A DNA stretch of 64,000 bases from Fischerella sp. JS2 (GCF_032393985.1 NZ_CP135918.1:2294001-2358000), one strand, 5' to 3'; counted from the first letter of the stretch, positions 1 to 10,040 are shown. The notes: a model not told the origin generated them from the sequence alone. A program made the numbers and translations.

Positions 1-1
1 C

Positions 2-1819
2 ATAAACTCAGCATTGCTGCGTGACCCTCATTATGTCAAAGCTGATGCCCGTCTGTCAGACATTGAAATGTTTGACGCTGCTTTCTTCGATTTCTCGCCC
101 AGAGAAGCCGAAATTATGGATCCCCAACACCGGATTTTGCTGGAGTGTGCCTGGGAAGCGTTGGAAAATGCTGGTTATGACCCTGGTGCAGACCCAGGTT
201 TAACTGGTGTTTACGTGGGGACTAACCTGAGTATCTATATGCTGAATAAACTCAGTGCCAATCCCGAACTGAGTAAATCAATCGGTTCTTCGATTTTCTT
301 TAGTAATGTTCAAGATTTTGCAGCTACACGAATTTCATACAAATTAAACCTGAGAGGGCCAAGTATCAACATTAGCACCGCTTGTTCTACGTCATTGGTA
401 GCTGTTCACTCAGCCTGCCAAGGATTGATGAACTATGAGTGCGATATGGCTTTGGCAGGTGGTGTTTCAATCCAGTCTCTACAACAAGAAGGTTATTTCT
501 ATCAAGAAGGGGGAATGACTTCTCCCGATGGTCACTGTCGCGCCTTTGATGCTAAAGCACAGGGGACTGTTTTCGCCGACGGGGTAGGCATTGTTGTACT
601 CAAAAGACTAGAAGATGCTTTGGCAGATGGCGATCGCATTCACGCAGTCATCAAAGGTTCAGCTATTAATAACGATGGTGCTGCTAAGGTAGGTTACACC
701 GCTCCTAGTGTAGGTGGTCAAGCCTTAGCCATCGCTGATGCTGTTGCGATCGCTGGGTTTAATCCAGAGACAATTACTTACATCGAAACTCACGGAACCG
801 GTACAGCCTTAGGAGATCCGATCGAAATTAGTGCCCTCAAGAAGGTGTTTGCAGCCCGCACCAGTCAGAAGGGATTTTGTGCCATTGGTTCGGTAAAGAC
901 TAATGTGGGACATCTGAATATAGCTGCTGGTGTGACTAGTTTAATCAAAACAGTCATGGCACTCAAACACAAGATGATTCCACCCAGTTTACATTTTGAA
1001 CAACCAAATCCTGAAATAGACTTCGCTAACAGTCCCTTTTACGTCAATACTACGTTATCAGAATGGAAAACTGATGGGATTCCTCGCCGCGCTGGCGTCA
1101 GTTCTTTTGGTATTGGAGGGACTAATGCCCATGTGATTTTGGAAGAAGCACCAGTTGTAGAGACGTGCCATGGCACGTCTCTACACTCTCGTCCTTGGCA
1201 ATTGTTGGTGCTTTCAGCTAAAACCGAAACCGCTTTGCAAACTGCTACAGCTACTTTGGCTTCTCATCTCCAGCACCACCCTCAGTTGAATTTAGCTGAT
1301 GTGGCTTACACGCTGCAAGTGGGTCGGCGAAGTTTCGATTATCGCCGCATAGTAGTTTGCCACTCCCTTGAAGACGCACTCAAAGTCCTAACAGACCAAG
1401 ATCCGCAACGTGTTTTCACTCACCAGCATAAACCCGGTCAATGTCCAGTCGTGTTCATGTTCTCAGGTCAAGGAAGCCAATATGTAAATATGGGGCGCCA
1501 ACTTTACGAAGTAGAACCAACATTTCGCCAGCATGTAGATGATTGCAGTCAGATACTCAAACCCCACCTGGGAGTAGATATCCGCAATATACTTTATCCA
1601 ACTGCTCAACAGCGAACAAGCATCACAACAACTACAACAAACAGCAATCACACAGAGTGCATTATTTGTCATAGAATACGCCCTCGCCCAGTTGTGGATG
1701 TCTTGGGGTGTGCTACCTACGGCAATGATTGGTCACAGTATCGGGGAGTATGTAGCAGCAACAATTGCTGGGGTGTTCTCAACAGAAGATGCCTTGGCAG
1801 TAGTCGCAGCAAGGGGTAA
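2..1819 (+). CDS. Type I polyketide synthase, 5'-truncated: ketosynthase and start of acyltransferase
   Basis: The gene begins upstream of the window: the frame is open from base 2 and the first ~35 residues of a ketosynthase are missing. The KS shows its whole catalytic triad: Cys in TACSTS (about residue 124 counted from the Met at 14), His in ETHGTGT (about 260) and His in KTNVGH (about 300). KS therefore looks competent for decarboxylative condensation of an ACP-bound extender. A linker follows, then the AT N-terminus ([10 protein letters not shown]). From about base 1613 the annotated frame no longer encodes AT sequence; homology continues in another frame ([14 protein letters not shown]..., then GHSIGEY). 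The last ~69 residues of this ORF are therefore out of frame. A perfect 28-bp palindrome at 1157-1184 is read through in the KS-AT linker. The rest of the module is at 2141-4438. Confident on family, less so on whether the gene is functional. Confidence 0.9.
   Translation: MNSALLRDPHYVKADARLSDIEMFDAAFFDFSPREAEIMDPQHRILLECAWEALENAGYDPGADPGLTGVYVGTNLSIYMLNKLSANPELSKSIGSSIFFSNVQDFAATRISYKLNLRGPSINISTACSTSLVAVHSACQGLMNYECDMALAGGVSIQSLQQEGYFYQEGGMTSPDGHCRAFDAKAQGTVFADGVGIVVLKRLEDALADGDRIHAVIKGSAINNDGAAKVGYTAPSVGGQALAIADAVAIAGFNPETITYIETHGTGTALGDPIEISALKKVFAARTSQKGFCAIGSVKTNVGHLNIAAGVTSLIKTVMALKHKMIPPSLHFEQPNPEIDFANSPFYVNTTLSEWKTDGIPRRAGVSSFGIGGTNAHVILEEAPVVETCHGTSLHSRPWQLLVLSAKTETALQTATATLASHLQHHPQLNLADVAYTLQVGRRSFDYRRIVVCHSLEDALKVLTDQDPQRVFTHQHKPGQCPVVFMFSGQGSQYVNMGRQLYEVEPTFRQHVDDCSQILKPHLGVDIRNILYPTAQQRTSITTTTTNSNHTECIICHRIRPRPVVDVLGCATYGNDWSQYRGVCSSNNCWGVLNRRCLGSSRSKG
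1157..1184. repeat. 28-bp perfect palindrome inside the PKS reading frame
   Basis: The left arm GTAGAGACGTGCCA is followed directly by its exact reverse complement. It sits in the KS-AT linker and is translated in frame, adding roughly ETCHGTSLH. Arms beginning GTAGAGACG are a known type of dispersed palindrome in cyanobacterial genomes (from memory), so this is probably a small mobile palindrome that landed in a tolerant linker. Confidence 0.75.
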
Positions 1820-2150
1820 ACTCATGCATGCAACAACTACCAACTGGCAGTATGCTAGCAATTGGGGTTGGGGAAAAACAAGTGCAGCCTCTGTTAGACG
1901 ACGGTCTATCATTAGCAGCAATTAACAGTCCCTGCTCTTGTGTAGTTTCAGGAACAACGGATGCTATCAGCGAACTACAAAAACAACTAGCTTCTCAAAA
2001 CATCGAATCTCGGGTTTTGCACACATCTCATGCATTTCATTCTCATTTGATGCAACCAATGTTGGGGAGTTTGTGCAGTTGCTGAGAAACGTCCAACTTC
2101 AGCCTCCCCAGATTCCTTTGATTTCCAACCTCACAGGCACTTGGATTATC
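1613..2150 (+). pseudogene. Acyltransferase domain broken by four indels
   Basis: Homology to a malonyl-type AT runs through this stretch but changes frame four times. (1) At about 1613 one extra base comes before GAACAAGCA. (2) At 1824-1831 ATGC is tandemly duplicated (ATGCATGC), so KLM|QQLPTG is split. (3) At 2064-2067 a G run is one base short (MLG|EFVQLL). (4) At about 2147 one base is missing (GTWI|PHEAT). The net change is +3, so the downstream frame is restored. Catalytic GHSIGEY and the malonyl-type HAFH motif are both present, but in different frames. As sequenced the module cannot yield a full AT. Either the domain is decaying or the assembly has local errors; raw reads would tell. 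Confidence 0.8.
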
Positions 2151-4438
2151 CTCATGAAGCGACAAATCCTGAGTATTGGGGTCAGCATCTGCGACAAACA
2201 GTGAGATTTTCTTCCGGTGTATCTCACCTATTACAGCAACATGACGGCATTTTCCTAGAAGTAGGACCAGGACGAACCCTCAGCACACTCACAACCCAAC
2301 ATCTTAACGGCAATCAAAAACAAAAACATTTGGTTTTAACTTCCCTACATCATCCCCAACAACAACAATCAGATGTTGCTTGGTTGTTACAGACATTAGG
2401 TCGGTTGTGGTTGTTTGGAGTCGAAATCGATTGGTCGGAATTTAATAGCCATCAGCAACGTCATCGCTTACCTTTACCCACCTACCCCTTTGAACGCCAA
2501 AGATACTGGATTGGTGCTAAATCGCCACTACCTTCTTCAACTGGCAACTCTGTAACATTAGAGACAAAACAAGATATTGCCGACTGGTTTTACATTCCTT
2601 CATGGAAACGTTCATTGTTACCTCAATCTTGTAGGAAATCAGGAAATGAGAAATGGCTTTTATTTATTGATGAATGTGGATTGGGCTGCGAGTTAGCTAA
2701 CAGATTAAAAAATCAAGGAAAAAATGTTACTACGGTGAAGGTGGGAGAAAAGTTCACCAAACTAAGCGAAGGTATTTATAAAATTAATCCCTACAAATAT
2801 CATGATTATGATACTCTGCTGACAGAACTAATAGCCCTAAATGAAACTCCACAGAATATTGCCTATTTATGGAGCATCAGTAGCTTGGATACTCCTAAAT
2901 TAGGTGAGTTTTTAGAATTCAAAAGTTTGCTCTTTTTAATACAAACCCTTGATAAACAAAAAATTACTGAGCGTTTGCAAATTTGGGTTGTATCCAACCA
3001 AATTCAAGAGGTTAATGGTAATGAAACTCTCGATCCAGAAAAAGCAACGGTGTTAGGGTTGTGTAAGGTTATTCCTCAAGAGTATCCTAATATTATCTGC
3101 CGGAATATAGATTTTGTTTTAACAGACAGTCGAGATTTTCACAGTAACATATTAGACCAAATCACAAGTGAATTCTCGGCTTTATCATCTGATACAGTTG
3201 TTGCTTATCGCCACAACTACCGTTGGGTACAAGTATTTGAACCAGTACACCTATCAGCAGTTGAAGAAAACACCTCACTGAAAAAAGACGGTGTTTACCT
3301 GTTTCCTGGTGGATTGGATAGTCTTGGAGTTGTGATAGCAAAATATCTAGCAAAAACTCTCCAAGCAAAACTCATATTTATCGAGGATTCTACTTTTCCA
3401 GAAAAGGATGAGTACTCACAATGGCTAGAAACTCACACTCAAGAAGATGAAGTCAGTGGCAAAATTAGGAAATTGCAAGCATTAGAGGAATTAGGTGCAA
3501 AAGTTTTAGTGATACGTGCAGATACAACTAATTCTCAACAAATGTACCACAGCCTTTCACCTGAGAATATTGGTGAAATTCAAGGGGTGATTTATTCAAC
3601 TGGAATAACGCGCGAAAATGTAAATTGCTCGATACCAGAAATTGGTAAAACCGAATTAGAACAGTTGCTTGATTATCAACTTCGTAAGTATGTTGTCTTA
3701 GAACAAGTTTTACAAAATAAAAATTTAGATTTTTGTATCATTCTTTCTTCTTTATCTTCCATTTTGGGAGGATTTGGGTTAGGTTTATATTCAGGAGTTA
3801 ATCAGTTAACTGATTCTTTTACCCAAAGACATAATCAAACAAATTCTTTTCCTTGGATTTCCATTAATTGGGATAAGTTACAACTGAATGCAATCCAAGA
3901 ACAAAAAACACTTGGACAGGCATCTGGGGTGGAATTAGCGATCAATGAGACTGAAAGCGTAGAAGTATTTAAACGGGTATTTTCTTTAGGAGAAGGAACT
4001 CAAGTTGTTGTTTCTACGATAGATTTAAAAGCCAGATGGGAACATACATTTAAACTGGACTTAGAACCAAAATCTTCTAGTCAAGGAGTGCCTTTCTCGC
4101 GCTATTCGCGACCTAATCTGAGTAATTCTTATATTGCTCCAACTAACGAGTTAGAAAAACAAATTACCGAAATTTGGCAAGAAGTTCTCGGGATTACACA
4201 AGTTGGGATTTACGACAATTTCTACGAGTTGGGAGGAGATTCTCTGATTGCTACTCAATTGGTTTCTCGATTGCGAGCAAAATTTCCAGTAGAGTTACCA
4301 TTGCGTGACCTTTTACTACAAGCAATGATACCTATCAAGCAGGCAGAAATGATTGAGCAGCTTTTGATGGAAAAAATTGAAGAGTTATCTGAGGAAGAGG
4401 TAGAAATTCTTTTGGCGAACCACGGGGGTGTTGATTGA
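2141..4438 (+). CDS. Type I polyketide synthase, 3' part: end of AT, KR-like and ACP domains
   Basis: This is the continuation of the module broken upstream; the apparent TTG start at 2141 is only where the frame reopens. In order it holds the AT C-terminus and post-AT linker (LPLPTYPFERQRYW, about residue 115), a ketoreductase region (about 380-630) and an acyl carrier protein with the phosphopantetheine site GGDSL (about 710). A short acidic tail resembles a C-terminal docking region. In the KR, the cofactor loop reads GGLDSLG where GGLGGIG is usual. The catalytic Ser (SSLSSILGG) and the Tyr/Asn pair (YSGVN) remain. Reduction is plausible but the weakened NADPH loop leaves doubt. The following methyltransferase and NRPS suggest the chain passes to the C domain at 5593. 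Confidence 0.88.
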   Translation: MDYPHEATNPEYWGQHLRQTVRFSSGVSHLLQQHDGIFLEVGPGRTLSTLTTQHLNGNQKQKHLVLTSLHHPQQQQSDVAWLLQTLGRLWLFGVEIDWSEFNSHQQRHRLPLPTYPFERQRYWIGAKSPLPSSTGNSVTLETKQDIADWFYIPSWKRSLLPQSCRKSGNEKWLLFIDECGLGCELANRLKNQGKNVTTVKVGEKFTKLSEGIYKINPYKYHDYDTLLTELIALNETPQNIAYLWSISSLDTPKLGEFLEFKSLLFLIQTLDKQKITERLQIWVVSNQIQEVNGNETLDPEKATVLGLCKVIPQEYPNIICRNIDFVLTDSRDFHSNILDQITSEFSALSSDTVVAYRHNYRWVQVFEPVHLSAVEENTSLKKDGVYLFPGGLDSLGVVIAKYLAKTLQAKLIFIEDSTFPEKDEYSQWLETHTQEDEVSGKIRKLQALEELGAKVLVIRADTTNSQQMYHSLSPENIGEIQGVIYSTGITRENVNCSIPEIGKTELEQLLDYQLRKYVVLEQVLQNKNLDFCIILSSLSSILGGFGLGLYSGVNQLTDSFTQRHNQTNSFPWISINWDKLQLNAIQEQKTLGQASGVELAINETESVEVFKRVFSLGEGTQVVVSTIDLKARWEHTFKLDLEPKSSSQGVPFSRYSRPNLSNSYIAPTNELEKQITEIWQEVLGITQVGIYDNFYELGGDSLIATQLVSRLRAKFPVELPLRDLLLQAMIPIKQAEMIEQLLMEKIEELSEEEVEILLANHGGVD

Positions 4439-4479
4439 GAATTGGCATCATTGGGGTAAAGGGTTGTGTAAAATGTATT

Positions 4480-4532
4480 TTTTTTTAAACGCAGAGGGGC
4501 GCGGAGTAAGCGCAGAGGAACGCGGAGTATTT
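4480..4532. repeat. Heptamer-type repeat AACGCAGAGG / AACGCGGAG
   Basis: Degenerate copies of a short unit (cgcagaggggcgcggag, cgcagaggaacgcggag) lie between the PKS and methyltransferase genes. Relatives occur at 5362-5395, 11497-11536, 13316-13362 and 18790-18825. This is the kind of short repeat scattered in Nostocales intergenic DNA; no gene is visible. Confidence 0.6.
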
Positions 4533-4576
4533 TGATGAATTTTTATTTTTGTAGTGAGAAATAGGAGATTCAGTTT

Positions 4577-5344
4577 ATGCTTTTGGTTACAAATCCTCCA
4601 AATTATGATTCTATTGCCCGGTTGCAAAATGAATTTAAGAGTCCAGATGAAGTTGTCGTAGAAGCTATTATTCCTGCTTTAGAGCAAATACTTTTACCAC
4701 ATATTCCTGAGGGAGGGCGTATTCTCGATCTTGGTTGTGGTAGCGCTCAGTTAGTACATCAGCTTCAGATCAGGGGATATGAAATGACTGGAATTGATGC
4801 TTCTGAGGCGCTGTTGCGTTATGCTCGAACAAACGCTCCTGAGAGTGAATTTATCCTTGGTGATATACGTGATTTTAAGTTACCACAAACCTTCGATGCG
4901 GTTTTTTCCAAAGATGTTTTACTCTTCATTTTAAGTATTGAAGAATTGACAACTGTTTTTCAAAATGTCTATGCTGCGCTGCGAGATGATGGTTTATTTG
5001 TATTCACGATACCAATAACAGATTGGTTGCATGAGATTGCTCAAGAAAAAAGTTTCAATCATGTCTATGTTAATGATGAATGTGCTTTTATTGAATTATT
5101 TGATTATAAACCGGCAGAAAGGATGTGGGAAATAAAGGTTACAGGTTTTGAGTTGGTAGAAGGTATTTGGAAGCGTTCTGATACGACTTGGTTAAGGAAG
5201 GATTACTTTTTAGCGGAAGTTCAATCTGCTTTAGAAAAGGTGGGATTTACAGAGTTAGCTCACTACAATATTAAAGATTTTGGGGGTAGTGAGGAAGCTG
5301 GAATGGCTTGTTTTGTTTGTCAGAAAAATTCTTTGACGCAATAA
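4577..5344 (+). CDS. Class I SAM-dependent methyltransferase
   Basis: The 255-residue protein has the Rossmann motif I DLGCGSA (residues 51-57) for S-adenosylmethionine binding. An acidic residue ends strand 2 (GIDAS, D74), as expected for holding the ribose. A motif like GDIRDF follows at about 95. No targeting signal is seen, so it is cytosolic. It lies between the PKS and NRPS genes on the same strand, so it probably methylates the assembly-line product or an intermediate (O-, N- or C-methylation cannot be told apart here). A purine-rich stretch (aggag) precedes the start. The length is typical of stand-alone tailoring methyltransferases. Confidence 0.88.
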   Translation: MLLVTNPPNYDSIARLQNEFKSPDEVVVEAIIPALEQILLPHIPEGGRILDLGCGSAQLVHQLQIRGYEMTGIDASEALLRYARTNAPESEFILGDIRDFKLPQTFDAVFSKDVLLFILSIEELTTVFQNVYAALRDDGLFVFTIPITDWLHEIAQEKSFNHVYVNDECAFIELFDYKPAERMWEIKVTGFELVEGIWKRSDTTWLRKDYFLAEVQSALEKVGFTELAHYNIKDFGGSEEAGMACFVCQKNSLTQ

Positions 5345-5489
5345 CGAGTCATGAAAGAATAAAACCGCAGAGGCACAGAGGACACAGAGGATAAGAGTTA
5401 GGGAGGTATTTTGCGTCAGTTCGGTAGTGATTATTTGGACTAGTTGAGGTTAATAGTCATTAATTGATATCGCTAATGTTCCCTTTGAA

Positions 5490-5530
5490 TATCTATCTGT
5501 GTTCATCTGTGTGCATCGGTGTTCATTTTT
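5490..5530. repeat. Heptamer-type repeat TGTTCATCTG / GTGCATCGG
   Basis: Tandem degenerate copies of TGTTCATCTGTG lie 60 bases before the NRPS start. The same family, in either orientation, is at 9838-9870, 17206-17370 and 31371-31438, so the repeat has spread through this locus. Confidence 0.6.
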
Positions 5531-5592
5531 TATCTATTTTGTAATGTATCGAATAAATTCAAAATAGCTATTAATAAATACTAACTATTAAC

Positions 5593-8500
5593 ATGAATAA
5601 AAAATCTTCTAATTTATCACCTGCCAAAAAAGCTCTTCTGGAAAAATGGAAGGGAGGCAAATTTCGGGCTGATACTATCCCTAAACGTAACAATTCTAAT
5701 AACATTCCTTTGTCTTTCTGCCAACAAAGGCTATGGTTTATTGACCAGCTTTATCACGGAAGTTCTTTCTATAATATTCCTAGTGCATTTCATTTAAAAG
5801 GACTACTTAATATTACGGCACTCCAGCAAAGTCTGAATGAAATTCTCAGGCGTCATGAAGTTTGGCGTACAAATTTTGTGCTTGTAAATGAACAGCCTGT
5901 TCAGCAAATTGCATCGGAATTAATTTGGGAGTTACCCATCATCAACCTGGAGCATTTGTCTGGTGAAAATTGGGAAGGAGAGATTAAAAAATTTGCAGCA
6001 CAGGAAGCAAAAAAACCTTTTAATTTAGCTAAGGGGCCTCTTGTCAGAGCAACTTTATTGCGTTTGGGTGAAGAAGAACACGTTTTCCTTTTGACTATGC
6101 ATCACATTATTACGGATGGATGGTCTGTTGGTGTGTTTATGCAAGAATTGGCAACTCTTTATGTAGCTTTCTCTACAAGCCAGCCTTCACCCTTAAGCGA
6201 ACTCCCCATCCAGTATGCAGACTTCGCTGTTTGGCAACGCGATCGCTTACAAGGTGAGTTGCTTCAAACTCAACTCAATTACTGGAAGCAACAACTGAGT
6301 GGTGAATTACCCGTACTACAGTTACCTACAGATCGTCCACGTCCTGCTGTTAGTACTTTTACTGGTGCTAAGCAGTACTTTACGTTATCCAAAACCCTGA
6401 CAGATGCACTGAATCAATTGAGCCAGCAAGAAGATGTGACTTTATTCATGACTCTGCTGGCAGCATTTAATACACTGCTCTACCATTACACAGACCAAGA
6501 GGACATTTTAGTTGGTTCTCCCATTGCCAACCGAAACCGAGCGGAACTAGAAGGGATGTTGGGTTTGTTTGTTAATACGTTGGTGTTGCGTAATAATCTC
6601 AGTGGCGATCCCAGCTTCCGCGAATTTCTCCATCGCGTGCGTGAGGTGACTCTCAATGCTTATACACATCAAGATTTACCTTTCGAGAAGTTGGTAGAGG
6701 AATTGCAACCGGAGCGAGATTTAAGCCGGAATCCACTGTATGAAGTCATGTTTGTCCTGCAAAATACGCCAATGTCGATCCAGGAAGTTTCTGGGTTAAC
6801 CTTGCGTAGTTTGGAGTTCGATAGCGGTACAGCACAGTTGGATATTTTTCTGTCGATGTCCGAATCTCAAGAGGTATTGACGGGATTTTTGGAGTACAAT
6901 ACAGACCTATTTGATTCAGCAACGATAACTCGATTCATCAACCATTTTCAAGCTTTATTAGAAAGTATTGTTGCCGACCAACAGCAGCGCATTTCACAAT
7001 TATCACTACTGACTGCCAAAGAGCGAGAGCAACTTTTATTTGAGTGGAATCAAACTAGTGCAGATTATCCCCGAGATAGGTCTCTCCATGAATTGTTTGA
7101 GCAGCAAGTTGAGCGATCGCCTAATGCCTTAGCCATAATTAATCAGTCAGAACAGCTTACCTATGAGCAACTCAATCAGCAGGTCAATCAGCTTGCTCAT
7201 TATTTACGCAAACAAGGTGTCACAAAAGAAACGCTCGTTGCCATTTGTCTAGATGACCTAGAAATGGTTGTGGGAATTTTAGCTATCCTCAAAGCTGGCG
7301 GTGCATACATTCCCCTTGATCCAAGTTATCCTATCGAGCGTTTGAGCTTTATGCTCTCTGATTCTCAAGCGTCATTGGTAATTAGTCATTCGTCATTGGC
7401 TAATGGCTTTAGACAAATGACTTTTGACCAAGAACAGGTGAGGCTCATCTACCTAGACAATGAATGGGAAATTATTAACCAAGAGAGTCAGGAGAACCCA
7501 GTTAGCATTTCTTCAGGTGATCATCTCGCCTATATTATCTACACTTCTGGCTCTACTGGAACTCCTAAAGGTGTGCTGGGAACTCATCGCGGTACAGTGA
7601 ATGGCTTGTACTGGTTATGGAAAACCTATCCTTTTACACAAGAGGAGGTTTGTTGTCAGAAAACAGCTATAAGCTTTGTAGACTCAGTGTGGGAGATTTT
7701 TGCTCCCTTACTCCGGGGAATTCCGACTGTAATTATCCCGGATGCAATTGTCAAAGACCCACAACTGTTTATAGAAACTCTGGCATACCATAAAGTTACG
7801 CGTATTGTACTTGTCCCTTCACTGCTACGCTTACTATTAGATACTTACAGCCATCTCACTAAGAATTTATCGCATCTCAAACTCTGGATCACAAGTGGAG
7901 AGGCGTTGTCTGTTAACTTAGCCGAAACTTTCCGAGAATTGCTGCCTGAAGCAAAACTGATCAACCTTTACGGCTCATCGGAAGTTTCTGCCAACGTCAC
8001 TTACTGTGATCTGAGTTTGTTACCAGATCAACTAACCACGATTCCCATCGGTCGTCCCATTGACAATACTCTCGTCTATGTGTTGAGTAGCCGTTTGCAA
8101 CCAACTCCTGTAGGAGTTGTGGGTGAACTCTATATTGGTGGTGATGGATTGGCAAAAGGCTATCTGCATTGTCCGGAGTTAACTCAAGAAAGATTTATTG
8201 ATAACCCCTTTGTCCCAGGAACCAAACTTTATAAAACTGGGGACTTGGTACGTTATCTCAACGATGGCAATCTTGAGTATTTTGGTCGTCGCGATCGCCA
8301 GGTAAAAATTCGAGGTTTCCGGGTTGAATTAGGAGAAATTGAAGCAGCGATCGCCAAACATCCATCTGTGCGGGAGTCTGTTGTCATCGCCCAGGATCAT
8401 AATCCAAAAGATCAGCGTTTCATAGCTTATGTAGTTACCAAGCAAGATATTGACATACCACAACTGAGCAACTATTTACAAGAAAAGTTGCCCAATTATA

Positions 8501-9702
8501 TGATTCCGTCTGCCTTTGTCATTTTGGATGCAATACCGTTAACACCGAATGGCAAAGTAGACAAGCTAGCCCTTCCTACAGACGATGTTATCCGACCTCA
8601 GGCGATCGCATCCTTTGTTGCTCCTCGGAATTTTACGGAATTGACTTTGGTGAAAATTTGGGAAAATCTCCTGAATACTAGTCCGATTGGAGCCACAGAT
8701 AACTTCTTTGATTTGGGTGGTCACTCATTTTTAGCTGTGCGACTAATGGCTCAAATTTATGATCAATTTGGTCACAATCTTCCCCTGTCTACTCTTTTTG
8801 AAAATCCCACAATTGAAAAACTAGCTGTAATTGTTAATCAGCCATTCTATGAGAACTCCGGTTCTCACTTAGTAGCAATCCAGTCTTCTGGTGACAAGAT
8901 TCCTTTCTTCTGTATGCATGGCGCTGGTGGAGGTATTCGTAACTACTTTAATTTGTCCAGAAGACTTGGTGAGGACTATCCATTTTATGCCTTGGAAGAT
9001 AACCCTGACCAAGACGAACCTGAAATTATTTCAGTAGAGGAGACAGCAACTCGCTACCTCGGAGAAATTCGTCAGGTACAACCCCATGGCCCTTATCTTT
9101 TAGGAGGCTTTTGTTACGGTGGTGTGCTTGCCTTTGAAATGGCACAACAATTGCAAAGGCAGGGTCAAACAGTAGGTTTGCTAGTTGTAATCGACGCTAT
9201 ATTACCAAAAACTGCGGTGAAACCTGGGGAGGATGACGATGCAAAATTCTTACTCCGCATGGCTGAATCGATCAAAACAAACAATAATATAGACTTTTCA
9301 GTTGCTTTTGAGGAACTTCGAGGTTTACCACTGAATGAGCAACTTCATTTAGTAAATAAAAAAGCAAACTTCATTTTTAGCGACACAGAGATTAAGGATT
9401 TCCTTGGCTATTACAAGCTTTTCAAATCTCATGTTCAAGCCATGCGAGATTATGTTCCGCAGGTTTATCCTCACTCGTTGACTTTATTTCGAGCTAACGA
9501 GGAAATTGTGCATGACTTTGAAAGTGCAGAATTTAATACTAATGATCCTTGGCTAGGTTGGGGTAAATATTCTCGCCAACCTATACAGGTGATTGAAGTT
9601 CCAGGGGATCATTTCTCGATGTTCGTTGAACCTCATATTCAGGAATTAGCCAAACAGTTAAGAATTTGCATTGATCATGCTTTGTCTAATATTACTCATT
9701 AA
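5593..9702 (+). CDS. Nonribosomal peptide synthetase, terminating module C-A-PCP-TE
   Basis: The 1369-residue protein holds one complete module. The condensation domain (about 30-450) has HHIITDG near 170. The adenylation domain (about 480-1000) has YTSGSTGTPKG near 650 and NGKVDK near the end. The carrier has LGGHS near 1042. The thioesterase (about 1095-1365) has the nucleophile elbow GFCYGG near 1172, so the nucleophile is Cys instead of Ser; Asp (VIDAI) and His (GDHFSM) complete a triad. Aligned by eye to GrsA, the A-domain pocket reads V-D-W-L-I-S-L-A-N-K. Loss of Asp at the first position, with Asp at the second, recalls codes for beta-alanine/beta-amino acids and argues against an ordinary alpha-amino acid. 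It probably takes the upstream polyketide chain, adds one residue and releases the product. MbtH at 16043 is the likely A-domain partner. Confidence 0.95.
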   Translation: MNKKSSNLSPAKKALLEKWKGGKFRADTIPKRNNSNNIPLSFCQQRLWFIDQLYHGSSFYNIPSAFHLKGLLNITALQQSLNEILRRHEVWRTNFVLVNEQPVQQIASELIWELPIINLEHLSGENWEGEIKKFAAQEAKKPFNLAKGPLVRATLLRLGEEEHVFLLTMHHIITDGWSVGVFMQELATLYVAFSTSQPSPLSELPIQYADFAVWQRDRLQGELLQTQLNYWKQQLSGELPVLQLPTDRPRPAVSTFTGAKQYFTLSKTLTDALNQLSQQEDVTLFMTLLAAFNTLLYHYTDQEDILVGSPIANRNRAELEGMLGLFVNTLVLRNNLSGDPSFREFLHRVREVTLNAYTHQDLPFEKLVEELQPERDLSRNPLYEVMFVLQNTPMSIQEVSGLTLRSLEFDSGTAQLDIFLSMSESQEVLTGFLEYNTDLFDSATITRFINHFQALLESIVADQQQRISQLSLLTAKEREQLLFEWNQTSADYPRDRSLHELFEQQVERSPNALAIINQSEQLTYEQLNQQVNQLAHYLRKQGVTKETLVAICLDDLEMVVGILAILKAGGAYIPLDPSYPIERLSFMLSDSQASLVISHSSLANGFRQMTFDQEQVRLIYLDNEWEIINQESQENPVSISSGDHLAYIIYTSGSTGTPKGVLGTHRGTVNGLYWLWKTYPFTQEEVCCQKTAISFVDSVWEIFAPLLRGIPTVIIPDAIVKDPQLFIETLAYHKVTRIVLVPSLLRLLLDTYSHLTKNLSHLKLWITSGEALSVNLAETFRELLPEAKLINLYGSSEVSANVTYCDLSLLPDQLTTIPIGRPIDNTLVYVLSSRLQPTPVGVVGELYIGGDGLAKGYLHCPELTQERFIDNPFVPGTKLYKTGDLVRYLNDGNLEYFGRRDRQVKIRGFRVELGEIEAAIAKHPSVRESVVIAQDHNPKDQRFIAYVVTKQDIDIPQLSNYLQEKLPNYMIPSAFVILDAIPLTPNGKVDKLALPTDDVIRPQAIASFVAPRNFTELTLVKIWENLLNTSPIGATDNFFDLGGHSFLAVRLMAQIYDQFGHNLPLSTLFENPTIEKLAVIVNQPFYENSGSHLVAIQSSGDKIPFFCMHGAGGGIRNYFNLSRRLGEDYPFYALEDNPDQDEPEIISVEETATRYLGEIRQVQPHGPYLLGGFCYGGVLAFEMAQQLQRQGQTVGLLVVIDAILPKTAVKPGEDDDAKFLLRMAESIKTNNNIDFSVAFEELRGLPLNEQLHLVNKKANFIFSDTEIKDFLGYYKLFKSHVQAMRDYVPQVYPHSLTLFRANEEIVHDFESAEFNTNDPWLGWGKYSRQPIQVIEVPGDHFSMFVEPHIQELAKQLRICIDHALSNITH

Positions 9703-10040
9703 CAATAAGACGTTCATGAAGGTTTGTAGACAACCAAATATGAAAATATGACTCCTCCTACACCCCTACACCCTCACACCCATTTTCAAGACAGATGCCT
9801 ACGGGCGATCGCGCCCACAATGAGGAGATGAATTCAACGAACACCGTGCAAGGCGATGAACACTGATAGATTATGAGTTTGTTGTTAGGTTGATCTCCAA
9901 TTTTTTTTCAAGCTATATGTCTATGGGCGTTAGCGTAGCTCCTCCGTAAGGAGGCTCGCCCACAACGAGAGCATGAAAATTTAACTCCTCCTACACCCCT
10001 ACACCCAAACCACCCCCACACCCATTTTCAAACTACACCG
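9703..10040. repeat. Intergenic DNA with duplicated C-rich block and palindromic repeat
   Basis: No gene is seen in these 338 bases. A block reading actcctcctacacccctac followed by cacccattttcaa occurs twice (about 9750-9790 and 9980-10035). Between them is a palindromic unit (GGCGTTAGCGTAGC, then AAGGAGGCTCGCC) at about 9924-9962, and GCGATCGC at 9805. The second copy abuts the P450 start. Confidence 0.6.
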
